From the IMG/VR virus record IMGVR_UViG_3300036852_000161, positions 1 to 42,287 of that record: a stretch of DNA of 42,287 bases, one strand, 5' to 3'. Every line of letters starts with the position of its first letter. The first letter of the stretch is position 1. Positions 27,472 to 36,377 of the stretch are shown here, piece after piece. The position numbers and the translations under genes were made by a program. The notes below the pieces were generated by a model. That model had not been told where the DNA came from. It saw only the letters and a program-made list of their open reading frames with translations, and did not search any database. The stretch comes from a virus.

Positions 27472-29193
27472 TCATGCGGTGGTCTCGAAAGAGATCACGC
27501 AGGCCACATCGATTGCATTCGCCACAATTCCAAACCCTGTAGCGGCATTCTGCCGCTCGATAATGATAGAGGTACCGCCAGCCGTTACACGCGCCACGCC
27601 GAGTTCGCGCGTACCACTGATAGAGATCACGGCCGAAGTCTGCACGGCTTTTACGGCCTGCGAAGACAGAGGCAGGGCAACAATCAACTGCGTGGGACTT
27701 GCGACAGTGGTCGTGATGCCCGCGAGCGTCAGTGCAACAGTCATCGTCGTTCCGTTGATCGAATACTCGAACGTGGATTGATCGCCGCTATCCACGGTCA
27801 ATGTCGCACCACCATTAGCCGTGAAATTTCCACCGGCATAGGCGACCGTCGTCATCACGCCCAAATTCGCGGCGCGGTTGAATTCATTGAAGCCCTGATA
27901 AACCTTCAGCACGGCCTTGTCGATTCTAAAAAATCCCGGCTGATCCCATACCAGACAGCCACCTGTATTGTTGTATGGCACGACGGGGTTGCCGCCCGAC
28001 AAGATACGGTTAAATCCATGCGCATCGCCCATGTAAACCGATCCGTTCTGCACGAGCTCGTAAGAGGTTGTATTGGCCTCGAAGGTGTTGAAGCCAACAC
28101 CCACGTAGGCATGACCGGCAAGCGCGTATACACCTTTGTCGAATCCCTGAATGTAGGCGAACGACACCGTTGGGCCAGAACAGAGCGCAGATAACTGAAC
28201 CGCCGCGCCTACCGGACCGCCCGTAATATTGCCAAAGAGCCGGCCACCGCGAACGTTGACGCCCGTGCACGAACCCTGCGCATCGACGGCATAGACGACA
28301 CCATTCGAGAAACAATTGAGAATCTCGCCTGTGATGTACGTGCCACCCGTGTCGAGCTTGACGCCCGAGACCAGTGAGCCACTTGCGCCGGTACCGACAA
28401 ATCCGCAGCGGTCGATGATGAAGTCACGAGTATCGGCCGCGAGGATCACGCCCCATTGGGCGATAGTCGGATCTTCCCATGTGCAGCAAATGCCGACGAT
28501 CTCCACTCCCGTCGAAGCACCTGTCGAATGCAGAGATCCCTTGCCGGCACCGGCCGACGCAGCAAGTCGAAAACGAGTTCCACCCACTGCATTTGGGATG
28601 CTGCGCGCCTGTCCTTCGATTCGCACGGGGAAGCGCGTGAAGGTGACTTCGGAATTGAGTAGATAGGTGCCACCACCGGGGTAATCGTCGAAGACATAAG
28701 CATTGGCTTTGATTGCGTTCGCAATGGCCGCAGAGCTATCGGCCAATCCAAGCGGATCTGCGTCGTAGCGCAAATAACTTCCCGGAGGATGGGAATAATC
28801 AACTGGCGTTATGTTCTCTGCGATCTCAGCGGCGGTGCGATCATATTTGATCGCCGCGGATGTCAGCCCACCGGAAGCAATGAGCAAATCAGAAATATTT
28901 CCGGCCGTGAGTGCGAGCGCTGGAACATTGTCATCCGAATATACCAATGCATCATTGACATCAAGAACGATAATCTTGAAGTTGGGATTGACCGCCGGAT
29001 TGATATAGATAGCTGGAAAGATTCCCGAGGAGACGGACTTAACCGGCTGTGTATGAGGCTGCGTGTAGGCGGCGTCTTTCCAGGTAGCGATATCCGTACT
29101 GGTCGTCGGCTGATAGAAAAACGCCTGCGCGCCGACACGCGGAACCCCATTAATATCAACGACAAATTGACGCGGAAACTGGATCAGGCTCAT
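27472..29193 (-). CDS. Tailspike protein
   Basis: A 573-residue protein. The N-terminal about 110 residues (FPRQFVVDINGVPRVGAQAF, AYTQPHTQPVKSVSSGIFPA, NDALVYSDDN) match the head-binding domain of podovirus tailspikes. Then PGSYLRYDADPLGLADSSAA and a beta-helix body with Cys/Gly/Val ladders, typical of pectate-lyase-like spikes that degrade surface polysaccharide, and a C-terminal beta-rich domain. Start at ATG 29191-29193 (AGAGGG 7 bases upstream). A terminator precedes it. Likely the receptor-binding enzyme. Confidence 0.85.
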   Translation of the reverse strand: MSLIQFPRQFVVDINGVPRVGAQAFFYQPTTSTDIATWKDAAYTQPHTQPVKSVSSGIFPAIYINPAVNPNFKIIVLDVNDALVYSDDNVPALALTAGNISDLLIASGGLTSAAIKYDRTAAEIAENITPVDYSHPPGSYLRYDADPLGLADSSAAIANAIKANAYVFDDYPGGGTYLLNSEVTFTRFPVRIEGQARSIPNAVGGTRFRLAASAGAGKGSLHSTGASTGVEIVGICCTWEDPTIAQWGVILAADTRDFIIDRCGFVGTGASGSLVSGVKLDTGGTYITGEILNCFSNGVVYAVDAQGSCTGVNVRGGRLFGNITGGPVGAAVQLSALCSGPTVSFAYIQGFDKGVYALAGHAYVGVGFNTFEANTTSYELVQNGSVYMGDAHGFNRILSGGNPVVPYNNTGGCLVWDQPGFFRIDKAVLKVYQGFNEFNRAANLGVMTTVAYAGGNFTANGGATLTVDSGDQSTFEYSINGTTMTVALTLAGITTTVASPTQLIVALPLSSQAVKAVQTSAVISISGTRELGVARVTAGGTSIIIERQNAATGFGIVANAIDVACVISFETTA

Positions 29194-29196
29194 TAT
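29167..29196 (+). promoter_or_regulatory. Candidate plus-strand promoter
   Basis: TTGACG (29167-29172), 18-base spacer, CATTAT (29191-29196). It would start about 35 bases before the plus-strand membrane gene at 29238. It overlaps the tailspike start, so chance is possible. Confidence 0.3.
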
Positions 29197-29215
29197 CGGC
29201 CCTCTGAAAAGCAAA

Positions 29216-29235
29216 AACCCGCTCGGAGGCGGGTT
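29216..29235 (-). terminator. Intrinsic terminator before tailspike gene
   Basis: AACCCGC (29216-29222) pairs with GCGGGTT (29229-29235), 6-base loop. On the minus strand the stem is followed by a run of T. It lies in the 135-base gap between the ejection protein and the tailspike. Core GCCCGC/GCGGG is shared with hairpins at 4800 and 38005. Confidence 0.8.
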
Positions 29236-29237
29236 AA

Positions 29238-29405
29238 ATGAAATCGTTGCTGAATTTCTATGCGCTCTACCAGCGCTCGATACTTATCATCATTGCCGTA
29301 TTGCTCACGGCCGGCGCTTTCGCCTTCTCTATTGTCTTTGGCCTGATCGTCGGCTATCTGCTTCTGGTGATCCTGATTGCGACCTGGAAGCGGCTGCCGT
29401 CGTAG
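29238..29405 (+). CDS. Two-helix membrane protein on plus strand (55 aa)
   Basis: A 55-residue protein (MKSLLNFYALYQRSILIIIA, then LLVILIATWKRLPS) with two transmembrane segments and basic ends. GGAGGCGGG lies before its ATG and a promoter-like pair lies upstream. The last 77 bases overlap the 3' end of the minus-strand ejection gene, whose C-terminus there is an odd Ser/Arg-rich tail. Could be a lysogeny-expressed moron (for example exclusion), by analogy only. Confidence 0.5.
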   Translation: MKSLLNFYALYQRSILIIIAVLLTAGAFAFSIVFGLIVGYLLLVILIATWKRLPS

Positions 29406-31251
29406 CGCCTATTGAATAGCTCGCCATCATGGCGCGTAGCTGATTCGAGAAGGATGCGACGGTTTGCTGATTCGCTCTTTCGAGTAGGCGCGCCGCCAAC
29501 TTAGGATCTAGCATGGCCTGCGTCAAAATCTGTGTAATCTGATCGTCCGGCGCCTTATAAAGCCATTTGAGCGGCTTCGTGAGCGCCTGAAGTGCGGGAT
29601 GCAAATTGCCTTTCGCGGCGCCCGCACCGATCGCGTTGGCAATCGAAAGATTCTGGAAGGTATCCGAGCCGGGCGCCTTTACGAGTGGACTATTAATCGC
29701 CGCACCGTAGTCGAGATCGGTTTTGATGGCGTTCAACGTATCGATCTGCGGCTGCGTGAGCTTCGTTCCGGGCTGAATGGCTTTTTGTAGTTCGCGACCA
29801 AATTTTGCTGGCGACAGGAAATCACGCCCCGTTGTAATGTCCGCGCCGGCCGCGAGTGCCGAGCGCTGTTGAATCTGCTGCAGCACTTTCATTTGATCGA
29901 TCGGCTGCGACAGTTGCTTGTAACGCGCCAGATATGCCTTGAATCCCGGCGCGGCCTGTTCAATAGAATCGTCAAGCGCGCTCACTACCTTGCCGAGCTC
30001 GCCGCGGGCCTGCGCGAGCGTCGATGTATTAGGAGCATTTTGCGAAGACGGCTGGAGTTTGCCTTGCTGAGCGAGCTGCAAATCTTTGCGGATCTCATAG
30101 AGCGCAGCCGGATCGGTGTTATCCCCAATCTGCTGCTTGACCCATTCCATCGTGCTCGAGATCGTTTGCCGCTTACCCTGTGGAGAGGAAAGAATGGCAT
30201 CGATAGTTTGGCTGACCGGCGCAGTATTAGCCTGATTCCCTGATCCCAATGCCGCTTGTCGCATCGGGGCCGTTGCGGCATCTCTCGCTGCCTTGGCGGC
30301 GGTGATATCGGCGGGTGATCCGGCAATTTGATCAAGCGTCGCTTGCCGCGCGGCGTTCTGTTCGGAATTGCGCACTCCAAAATCGGCAGGCGCTTTCGAA
30401 CGTAGGCCCTTCTCAACCGAAAGTAGCCCCACATCTTCAGATGCGGGGCCGGCGGTAGGTTCAGATCCTGGAATGCGCGGCTGCGCCGCCTTCAAATTCT
30501 GCGTGGCTGATTGCACGTCGGTCGCATTCGAAGCGAGTACATTGCCGGCGATTTCTTCCTGGCCCGCGCGAGTAAGAGGCTTAGCAAGATCTCCCGCAGC
30601 TTGCGTAGCGCGTACCACGGCGCGACCGGCGCCCTCGATCGCCGACGGAGCCATGCCACCAGCCAGGCCAGACAAAAATTGGCCGATGGGGCCAACGCCC
30701 TTCTGGCGCGCGAACTCTGCGGAGGCGCCGCCGCTTGCGCCACTGAGTCCGGCGCGAATGACATTCGGAACCGTATTCATGCCGCTCATCGCGCCGCCGG
30801 TCAGTGCCGAGGCGGTTCCTTCCACGGCTGCGCTCGCCAGTTTTTCTTTATTTGTCTCAGGCACTGGAGCGCCCGCTTCCGTCAGGCCCGCGGAGAGAAG
30901 CTGTGAGAGATTCTCTACCTCAGGGATTTTTGTCCCGAAGGTTTTGTTGAATGACGCGATCTCATGCTGAAAACGATTCTTGCCAGTTTGCGCTTTCAAC
31001 ATTGCGTCAACCGCAACACCCCCCGTGCCCATATCGCCCATGGCCTGGCCGGCGCCAATAATCGTATTGGCAACACCCTGACCTACCGCGCGGCCGGCAA
31101 GCGCCATGTTGCGTCCAGTATCATCTGGCTGTGCGGGCTGCTCTTGCTTCTGCCCAACAAGATCGTTAACGACCGCATCCAGCTGTTCCGGCGAATCGAA
31201 AGTCACTCGCGCCTTTCGACCATCGGGAAGCGTGACGATCGCTTGGCCCAT
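29329..31251 (-). CDS. Internal virion / DNA ejection protein
   Basis: A 640-residue, Ala/Gln-rich, mostly helical protein. The start MGQAIVTLPDGRKARVTFDS is typical of large podovirus proteins carried inside the capsid, followed by a Gly/Ala-rich hydrophobic region (about 50-220) that may insert in membranes. In P22-like phages gp7, gp16 and gp20 leave with the DNA to form a channel. It is third of three ejection-type genes in the usual place after the tail accessory genes. The last about 25 residues are low complexity where the plus-strand gene overlaps. Confidence 0.7.
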   Translation of the reverse strand: MGQAIVTLPDGRKARVTFDSPEQLDAVVNDLVGQKQEQPAQPDDTGRNMALAGRAVGQGVANTIIGAGQAMGDMGTGGVAVDAMLKAQTGKNRFQHEIASFNKTFGTKIPEVENLSQLLSAGLTEAGAPVPETNKEKLASAAVEGTASALTGGAMSGMNTVPNVIRAGLSGASGGASAEFARQKGVGPIGQFLSGLAGGMAPSAIEGAGRAVVRATQAAGDLAKPLTRAGQEEIAGNVLASNATDVQSATQNLKAAQPRIPGSEPTAGPASEDVGLLSVEKGLRSKAPADFGVRNSEQNAARQATLDQIAGSPADITAAKAARDAATAPMRQAALGSGNQANTAPVSQTIDAILSSPQGKRQTISSTMEWVKQQIGDNTDPAALYEIRKDLQLAQQGKLQPSSQNAPNTSTLAQARGELGKVVSALDDSIEQAAPGFKAYLARYKQLSQPIDQMKVLQQIQQRSALAAGADITTGRDFLSPAKFGRELQKAIQPGTKLTQPQIDTLNAIKTDLDYGAAINSPLVKAPGSDTFQNLSIANAIGAGAAKGNLHPALQALTKPLKWLYKAPDDQITQILTQAMLDPKLAARLLERANQQTVASFSNQLRAMMASYSIGATTAAASRSQSGSPEADSRRSGQRQ

Positions 31252-32537
31252 TACTGAATAATCTCAATTGTAGCGCCAGAAGGATGATGGATGACTTGCG
31301 GCTGAGCGGCAGGTTGAGGTGTCTGAGTCTGACCAGGAATCACCACGGAGCCGCCAGCCGCCTGACCGATTTGATCTTGAATGGCATGCTGGCGGATATC
31401 CATTTCAGTGAAGAGGCGATTTATGACACGCTTCGCTTGAGCGGCTGACATGTTTTCAGGCGCCATTGCCTGCACTTCGTGTCGAGCAGAATCGGAGATG
31501 ACACCGTTCATTGAGGGGCCCGATGCGAGCAGGCGAGCGACTTCCGTCTGGAAAGTGCTCATCACAGATTTGAGTTCGGCGGCATCGACATTACCCGCCT
31601 TCGCCTTCGCGCTACGCGTAATGCCCTCAATGAGTGGAATGCCGGTGTCATCTACCAACCCGATGAGATCGAGCACCCGCTGACCATTTGCACGTGCGAG
31701 ATCTTCAGCCGCCTGAATCTGTCCTTGCTGCTTCGTGAGCTGCGCGAGATTTCCAGCCTGTGCCTTTGCGCGCGCGCGCGTCTGGATGAAGTCGCTATCA
31801 CTCATCCCGGTGTCTTTCTTGAGCTGCGTAATCTGTTTATTGATCGCCACCCGCGCGGCCTGACCGGCCTTTCCGAAAGACGCATAATCACGCATGCGAG
31901 CCGGATCTGACGCTACGACCATCGCCGCCGTATGAAGGGTCTCGGGGTCATATTGGGACGAGGGATCTGAGCTAGCCGCCTCAGTCGCCCGATTGTGCCT
32001 AATAGTCTCATCGAGACGTGCCCGCTCAGCGGGGTCAATCTTCTGCGGCGCAGTCACCTGTTGAATGGCGTTCGTTTCTAGGTTGCGCTGGTAAATACCA
32101 GCCTCCGGCTTGTTGAGATCGCCAATCGTCTCGACGCGCGCAGGCTCTGCAATACCGGCCGCGGCGCCGGCCTTCGCCCTCATGGTTTGCGCGAGCGCTT
32201 TAATCTGATTCGGATCGGACGCGAATTGATCCCATGGGACTTGGTGCGTCTCGTTCCACTTCTGCACGAATCCATCGGGAAGCAACGCTTCCGCAGTCGT
32301 GCGCGGGTCTTGCGCCTTCAAAATGGCATCGGCAGTGAAGTAATTTCTCTTCGCTGTAATCAAGTCCATCTGCGCTTGCTGATCCTGCTGCTGCGCGACG
32401 CCCTGGGCCTGCGCATTCTTCATTTGGATGCCAAAGTACTGTTGCCGAAGCTGTTCGGTCGTGGATTGTTGGCGCGCGCCTTTGATGGCTTCGGCGGTTT
32501 GGATGATTCGACCTAAGTCGAGCGGTTCGTAAGGCAT
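31251..32537 (-). CDS. DNA ejection-type protein, Gln-rich
   Basis: A 428-residue helical, Gln/Ala-rich protein (MPYEPLDLGRIIQTAEAIKG, GVAQQQDQQAQMDL), like gp20/gp16-type ejection proteins. No enzyme motif. Start and end abut the neighbouring ejection genes with no gaps. Function inferred from composition and position. Confidence 0.7.
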   Translation of the reverse strand: MPYEPLDLGRIIQTAEAIKGARQQSTTEQLRQQYFGIQMKNAQAQGVAQQQDQQAQMDLITAKRNYFTADAILKAQDPRTTAEALLPDGFVQKWNETHQVPWDQFASDPNQIKALAQTMRAKAGAAAGIAEPARVETIGDLNKPEAGIYQRNLETNAIQQVTAPQKIDPAERARLDETIRHNRATEAASSDPSSQYDPETLHTAAMVVASDPARMRDYASFGKAGQAARVAINKQITQLKKDTGMSDSDFIQTRARAKAQAGNLAQLTKQQGQIQAAEDLARANGQRVLDLIGLVDDTGIPLIEGITRSAKAKAGNVDAAELKSVMSTFQTEVARLLASGPSMNGVISDSARHEVQAMAPENMSAAQAKRVINRLFTEMDIRQHAIQDQIGQAAGGSVVIPGQTQTPQPAAQPQVIHHPSGATIEIIQ

Positions 32538-33476
32538 TTATTCCCTCGGACCTGACCAGCCTGAACTGAGAACAGGAGTAGTCCTCGTGAGAACAGGAGT
32601 AGTCCTCGGCGTATTGGGATTCAGGTAGCGATAGAGTAGGTAATTACTCGCCAAACCGTTCGCGGCATTTCCAATCGTCTCTCCCGTGTTGAGATAGGAG
32701 GAGGCGCGCGCATTCGCGGCATTCATCGTATTGTTGCCAATCGTGTTGGCGGTCGAGATGCCGGCATTCGCCGAAGTGTTGGTGGCATTCGCGCCAAGCC
32801 CCGCTAAAGTAGCCAGTCGATTGATGAAATTTCCGTACTCATTCGAGGCCATGCCGGAGGCATAGCGAACACCTTCGCGCACGCCAGCGCCCGACAAGGC
32901 GCGACCTTGAGCTGCTAGCGATCGATCGATGGCGCGTTGTCCCTCTCCTAAGTTGAACTGATAATCGGGCGAGGTGAAGAACGCCGACATATCGGGGCCA
33001 GCAGCCGTTGCGCTCCCCGCAGCAGGCGCATTCGCATCCGGCGTAAATCGCCCTTGAATGAGTTGATTGATCTGATCGGGGGATAGTCCATTTTGTTGTA
33101 GATAGCGAAATTCCTTCGCGCCCTGGTTCGGTGTAAGCACACCGAGCTTCAGAATGTCATTGATCGACATTCCGCGTTGAAGCATGGCCACAACTTCAGA
33201 GGGCTTGAACCCCCCCGTTCCCACCGTTTGCTCAGGCGCCGCGCCATTTGCGCCCGGAATATTGAATCCATAGAGACGGCCCAAAAGCGATGTTGCACCC
33301 TGACCGAGCGCGCGCTGCGCAGCCGTATCGGAACGAATCGTATCGAACTGCCGAGCACTCTCGGCGTTGGCGGAATTTGCCCCACGCGAGACGGCATTCG
33401 AAGCTTGACGACTTGAGACAACGCTCGCCGCAGTGCCTAAGACTGTTGCACCGACCGCCACCCAAGCCACGCTCAC
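32538..33476 (-). CDS. DNA transfer protein (ejection)
   Basis: A 312-residue protein. N-terminal hydrophobic segment (WVAVGATVLGTAASVV), then SPDYQFNLGEGQRAIDRSLA and GAGVREGVRYASGMASNEYG, a well-known signature of phage DNA transfer/injection proteins. The C-terminus carries a duplication (RTTPVL twice) from a 21-base tandem repeat. Start GTG overlaps the cupin stop (GTGA at 33473-33476). Confidence 0.75.
   Translation of the reverse strand: MSVAWVAVGATVLGTAASVVSSRQASNAVSRGANSANAESARQFDTIRSDTAAQRALGQGATSLLGRLYGFNIPGANGAAPEQTVGTGGFKPSEVVAMLQRGMSINDILKLGVLTPNQGAKEFRYLQQNGLSPDQINQLIQGRFTPDANAPAAGSATAAGPDMSAFFTSPDYQFNLGEGQRAIDRSLAAQGRALSGAGVREGVRYASGMASNEYGNFINRLATLAGLGANATNTSANAGISTANTIGNNTMNAANARASSYLNTGETIGNAANGLASNYLLYRYLNPNTPRTTPVLTRTTPVLSSGWSGPRE
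32567..32608. repeat. Perfect 21-bp tandem repeat
   Basis: TGAGAACAGGAGTAGTCCTCG at 32567-32587 is repeated exactly at 32588-32608 near the 3' end of the DNA transfer gene, giving two copies of a 7-residue unit (TRTTPVL-like). The repeat is in frame, so it changes length but not phase; slippage is the likely origin. Confidence 0.95.
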
Positions 33477-33940
33477 GTGATTACCTCCAATTGCTTCTGT
33501 TCTGGAACAACCGTCGGAGCCTCAGTGAGTCGATCCAATAAAACGCTCAAATCATGTTCGTCATCAGGATTTGCATGTACTGTCTTCCACACGCAATCCT
33601 CAACAATGTAGAGCACCTTCTGTGCCCCGGCCTTTGAAACAAACGTACAGGGCGCAATCAAATCGTGACGTCGCATGTCGTCATCAACGTAGTAACAAGA
33701 ACCGCGCTCAATAATGTTTAAGTGCTCCGTCTTATGCTTGCGTCCGATAACGATCGTCCCCGCCGGCATGAAGATCTCGCGTACATAAATGCCGGGCGCA
33801 AAATGATGGGTCAGGGGGAGAGGCGTCTGCTCGAACTGAGCTAGGGCACGACCGAGCGTTTCTACTTTCTTCTGCGTGAGCACTCGATTGCTTTCAACGA
33901 TCTGCCCATCAGGATGGATGGTCGCGGCAAAATCAATCAT
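33473..33940 (-). CDS. Cupin-like protein in virion gene block
   Basis: A 155-residue protein. HHFAPGIYVREIFMPAGTIV, RKHKTEHLNIIERGSCYYVD and VHANPDDEHDL form a small double-stranded beta-helix (cupin-like) pattern: PAGT-x-x-x-x-x-H-K-T-x-H and a later His. Similar proteins are common beside tail genes in podoviruses; a virion or sugar-binding role has been suggested but not shown. GTGA and ATGA overlaps at both ends. Confidence 0.65.
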   Translation of the reverse strand: MIDFAATIHPDGQIVESNRVLTQKKVETLGRALAQFEQTPLPLTHHFAPGIYVREIFMPAGTIVIGRKHKTEHLNIIERGSCYYVDDDMRRHDLIAPCTFVSKAGAQKVLYIVEDCVWKTVHANPDDEHDLSVLLDRLTEAPTVVPEQKQLEVIT

Positions 33941-34611
33941 GGCTTGGTGGTCCCCAAATCAGTCGTCACGATCGCACCGACATTTGAAATCGTGACGCGC
34001 CAATAATGCGGCGTACCCTGCGTGTCCTTGAGCACGAGGCCCTTGGTGGCGAGATCGAGCACGAGATCATCGGTCGTATCCACGCCCTTCGTCGTGCGGC
34101 TAGAGGCATTCAGACCCGCATAGCCATTTGCGGCATTCTTCTCGCTCTCGAGCTGATAACCCGTATGGGGATCTGTGGCGGCGACATGGGATGCCAGGGC
34201 GGCGGCGGCGGTCGCGACGCTCGCGGCATCTCCTGCTGAAACCTCTGTATCGCGAGCGAGGGTAGCTGGAATGTCGCTATCAAGAATTGCGCCCGACGTG
34301 ATGGTGCCGGCGCGTCTGACTAGAAACTGGTCATCAACGGAGAGCGAAATATCGGCGGGTGTACCCGATGAATTATTGGCACGCCCAATGACCGAACAGG
34401 CGGCGCTATCACGAAGCTTTGAATCCGTGATGGCGCCATCCGCGACGGCAGCAGTATCAACATTTTCAGGGGCGATCTTGTCTGAGGTCACCGCACCCGT
34501 TTGGATCTGCGTATCTCCCACGCTATTCGGGTCGGGCGTCACAGGGACTTGACGAAAGAACCGATCCCAATCGGCCAAATCTCGAGGAATTTGCCTGAAT
34601 GAAACAAGCAT
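33937..34611 (-). CDS. Virion structural / fibre-like protein
   Basis: A 224-residue Ala/Thr/Asp-rich protein. ALASHVAATDPHTGYQLES (about residues 140-160) is a frequent fibre segment, and the C-terminus (GLVLKDTQGTPHYWRV, VTTDLGT) is found in many phage tail proteins. Repeated T-S-x-K-I/D-S-K-L phrases near 45-75 suggest a trimeric shaft. Start ATG 34609-34611 (TGATG overlap with the gp10-like gene). Confidence 0.6.
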   Translation of the reverse strand: MLVSFRQIPRDLADWDRFFRQVPVTPDPNSVGDTQIQTGAVTSDKIAPENVDTAAVADGAITDSKLRDSAACSVIGRANNSSGTPADISLSVDDQFLVRRAGTITSGAILDSDIPATLARDTEVSAGDAASVATAAAALASHVAATDPHTGYQLESEKNAANGYAGLNASSRTTKGVDTTDDLVLDLATKGLVLKDTQGTPHYWRVTISNVGAIVTTDLGTTKP

Positions 34612-35972
34612 CAGCCACCTCGCCAATTGGCTTGTACGAGCGTACGACGGGCTTTATCGGAGATCGCATAGCGAAAGACGCGAGAACGGCCTGCGCCATT
34701 CCTGAGCCAACGACATCGAGTGCGCGTCGCTCCGATTCTTCCTAAGGGTCTCCAGTGTTCGCTGGACCATGTACGTCCGTCATCATCCGACCAATCAAGC
34801 ATGACTTGCGGATTTGGCGTCGTCAGTGTTCCCACGCCCGTTTCAAATTCGAGCTCAAGAGCTGCATGAGAAATCAATCGATTCTCTTCGGCAATGGCAG
34901 GAGCAGTACACGAGGCTCGCAATATTTGCTCGTACTCTTCGAACGTATCGGCATCGAGATATCCAATGGTCCCCGTCTCGATATCGCCCACCAATGTCTT
35001 GTTGTAGCAGTTAAGCGCGAACTGAACACGCCAGCGATCAAAGCCGGTGCTCATGCGCTCATGCCACAATTGTGTTGAGATGTCGTGCACCCAAGTGCCT
35101 TCACTAAAGGACAGGCCGTAAAATTTGTGACCACCTTCAACCCAAGTGGAGCCATAACACGTCTTATCGGCATATCGCTCTATCGCTTGCTCCATGGCGT
35201 GGGTGGAGATCCGCACCGGAGAATAGCCATTGAGCCGATAAATCAATCCGTCATGGCCTGGGAAAAAAATACTGTTGTCGGCCTTCGCGGGACCAAACGG
35301 GGAGAGTAGGCCGATCTCGATGAATCCTGACGGAGAACGGGTGAGCGGAAAATCAGGATCTCCTGAGTTGTAATAGATCTCCGTCGTCTCCCGCCCAAAC
35401 GCGTAGAACTCTCGATAATTAATCAGGCCAGAAACAAGGTTGTCTGGATTGCCTTCTGCGGTGGCAAAATCGAGCGCATTCCAACCTGTTGGTAAATACG
35501 GCGTTTCGTTAATCCACAGCCGACCAGAATTGGGCTCTATGATTGGGAAATAGCCATCGAGAAATCCAACCCATACCGCTCCCGGAAAATCCGGATCGCT
35601 CACCTGAGCGATAGAGGTACCGTTATAAATATAGAGAGTCCTGTTAGCGCAGACGGCAATGTTTGTACCATCCCCGGCGATAAACACGGGATCTGAACCG
35701 GGAATCTCGCCCAATGCACTCGAGGTGCGGTCGGAATTGATACGATAAAGCATGGTGCCCACAACAGCGTATGCAACGCCGTTGATGACTTCTCCACCTC
35801 TTGAGATTCCATCATTCGTCGTACACCACGACAGAATCCCATAACTAGGCACGACATCGACGGGAGACTTTGCCGCAGGAGGGGCAATCTCAAGATAACA
35901 ATTCACCATCCGCTGCGCTGAAATCGGAAGCGATCGGTGCTGATAGGAACCAGAACCGAAACTCAAGCGCAT
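34611..35972 (-). CDS. P22 gp10-like tail accessory / packaged-DNA stabilisation protein
   Basis: A 453-residue protein with the family signature: MRLSFGSGSYQHRSLPISAQ (RMVNCYLE follows), repeated beta-propeller-like blades, the segment AFGRETTEIYYNSGDPDFPL, and PQVMLDWSDDDGRTWSSEHW near the C-terminus. In P22, gp10 binds the portal-gp4 ring, closes the tail and holds packaged DNA. It follows the gp4-like gene, the same order as P22. Confidence 0.85.
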   Translation of the reverse strand: MRLSFGSGSYQHRSLPISAQRMVNCYLEIAPPAAKSPVDVVPSYGILSWCTTNDGISRGGEVINGVAYAVVGTMLYRINSDRTSSALGEIPGSDPVFIAGDGTNIAVCANRTLYIYNGTSIAQVSDPDFPGAVWVGFLDGYFPIIEPNSGRLWINETPYLPTGWNALDFATAEGNPDNLVSGLINYREFYAFGRETTEIYYNSGDPDFPLTRSPSGFIEIGLLSPFGPAKADNSIFFPGHDGLIYRLNGYSPVRISTHAMEQAIERYADKTCYGSTWVEGGHKFYGLSFSEGTWVHDISTQLWHERMSTGFDRWRVQFALNCYNKTLVGDIETGTIGYLDADTFEEYEQILRASCTAPAIAEENRLISHAALELEFETGVGTLTTPNPQVMLDWSDDDGRTWSSEHWRPLGRIGATRTRCRWLRNGAGRSRVFRYAISDKARRTLVQANWRGG

Positions 35973-36340
35973 TAGAAGTATTCCGTCTCTGCCGGCGATG
36001 AAACGTAATTCACCGCGAGCTGCTTGCGAAGTGATTTCTCAGCGTATGAAGGCGGCGTCAGATGCAGGAGTCCGCCTTGCAAGAGTACGTTGCGACGTGC
36101 ATCTATGATTTCGTATTCATTCACGCATAGCGCCGCCACCATCATGACAATCTGCTCGGCGAATTCTTCCGGGACATCTTCGCTTTCAGCCCACGCCACA
36201 AGGGAAAGCGCTAACAATTGTCGATAGAGCGAGCCGTACTTAGTGCCGACGAGTTGGACATCTTCAGGCTGCGCGGATTCACCGGCAGCCTGAAGGCCCA
36301 TCGCCTGCAAGACACGCTGTGCGAGTTCGGCTGAGGTCAT
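35972..36340 (-). CDS. P22 gp4-like head completion / tail accessory protein
   Basis: A 122-residue helical protein (MTSAELAQRVLQAMGLQAAG) that fits P22 gp4-type adaptor proteins in length, in lying directly before the gp10-like gene, and in having YEIIDARRNVLLQG near the C-terminus. In P22 gp4 extends the portal and contacts gp10. Some gp4 proteins have muralytic activity; no such motif is seen here. Confidence 0.7.
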   Translation of the reverse strand: MTSAELAQRVLQAMGLQAAGESAQPEDVQLVGTKYGSLYRQLLALSLVAWAESEDVPEEFAEQIVMMVAALCVNEYEIIDARRNVLLQGGLLHLTPPSYAEKSLRKQLAVNYVSSPAETEYF

Positions 36341-36345
36341 GAGAA

Positions 36346-36371
36346 GAGCCCCACCCTTTCAGATGGGGCTC
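36346..36371 (-). promoter_or_regulatory. Hairpin adjoining the gp4-like start
   Basis: GAGCCCCA (36346-36353) pairs with TGGGGCTC (36364-36371), 10-base loop. On the minus strand it ends 5 bases before the ATG and holds the only G-rich SD candidate, so it may limit translation, or act as a weak terminator (TCTTCTC follows). Confidence 0.6.
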
Positions 36372-36377
36372 CGAACA

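Noticed and set aside
27430-28194. Long plus-strand ORF (254 codons) opposite the tailspike
   Set aside because: Composition is His/Arg-rich and irregular; it is the antisense shadow of a well-recognised tailspike gene.
30368-30970. Plus-strand ORF (200 codons) opposite the ejection gene
   Set aside because: Ala/Ser/Arg-rich shadow of an Ala-rich coding sequence; no independent support.
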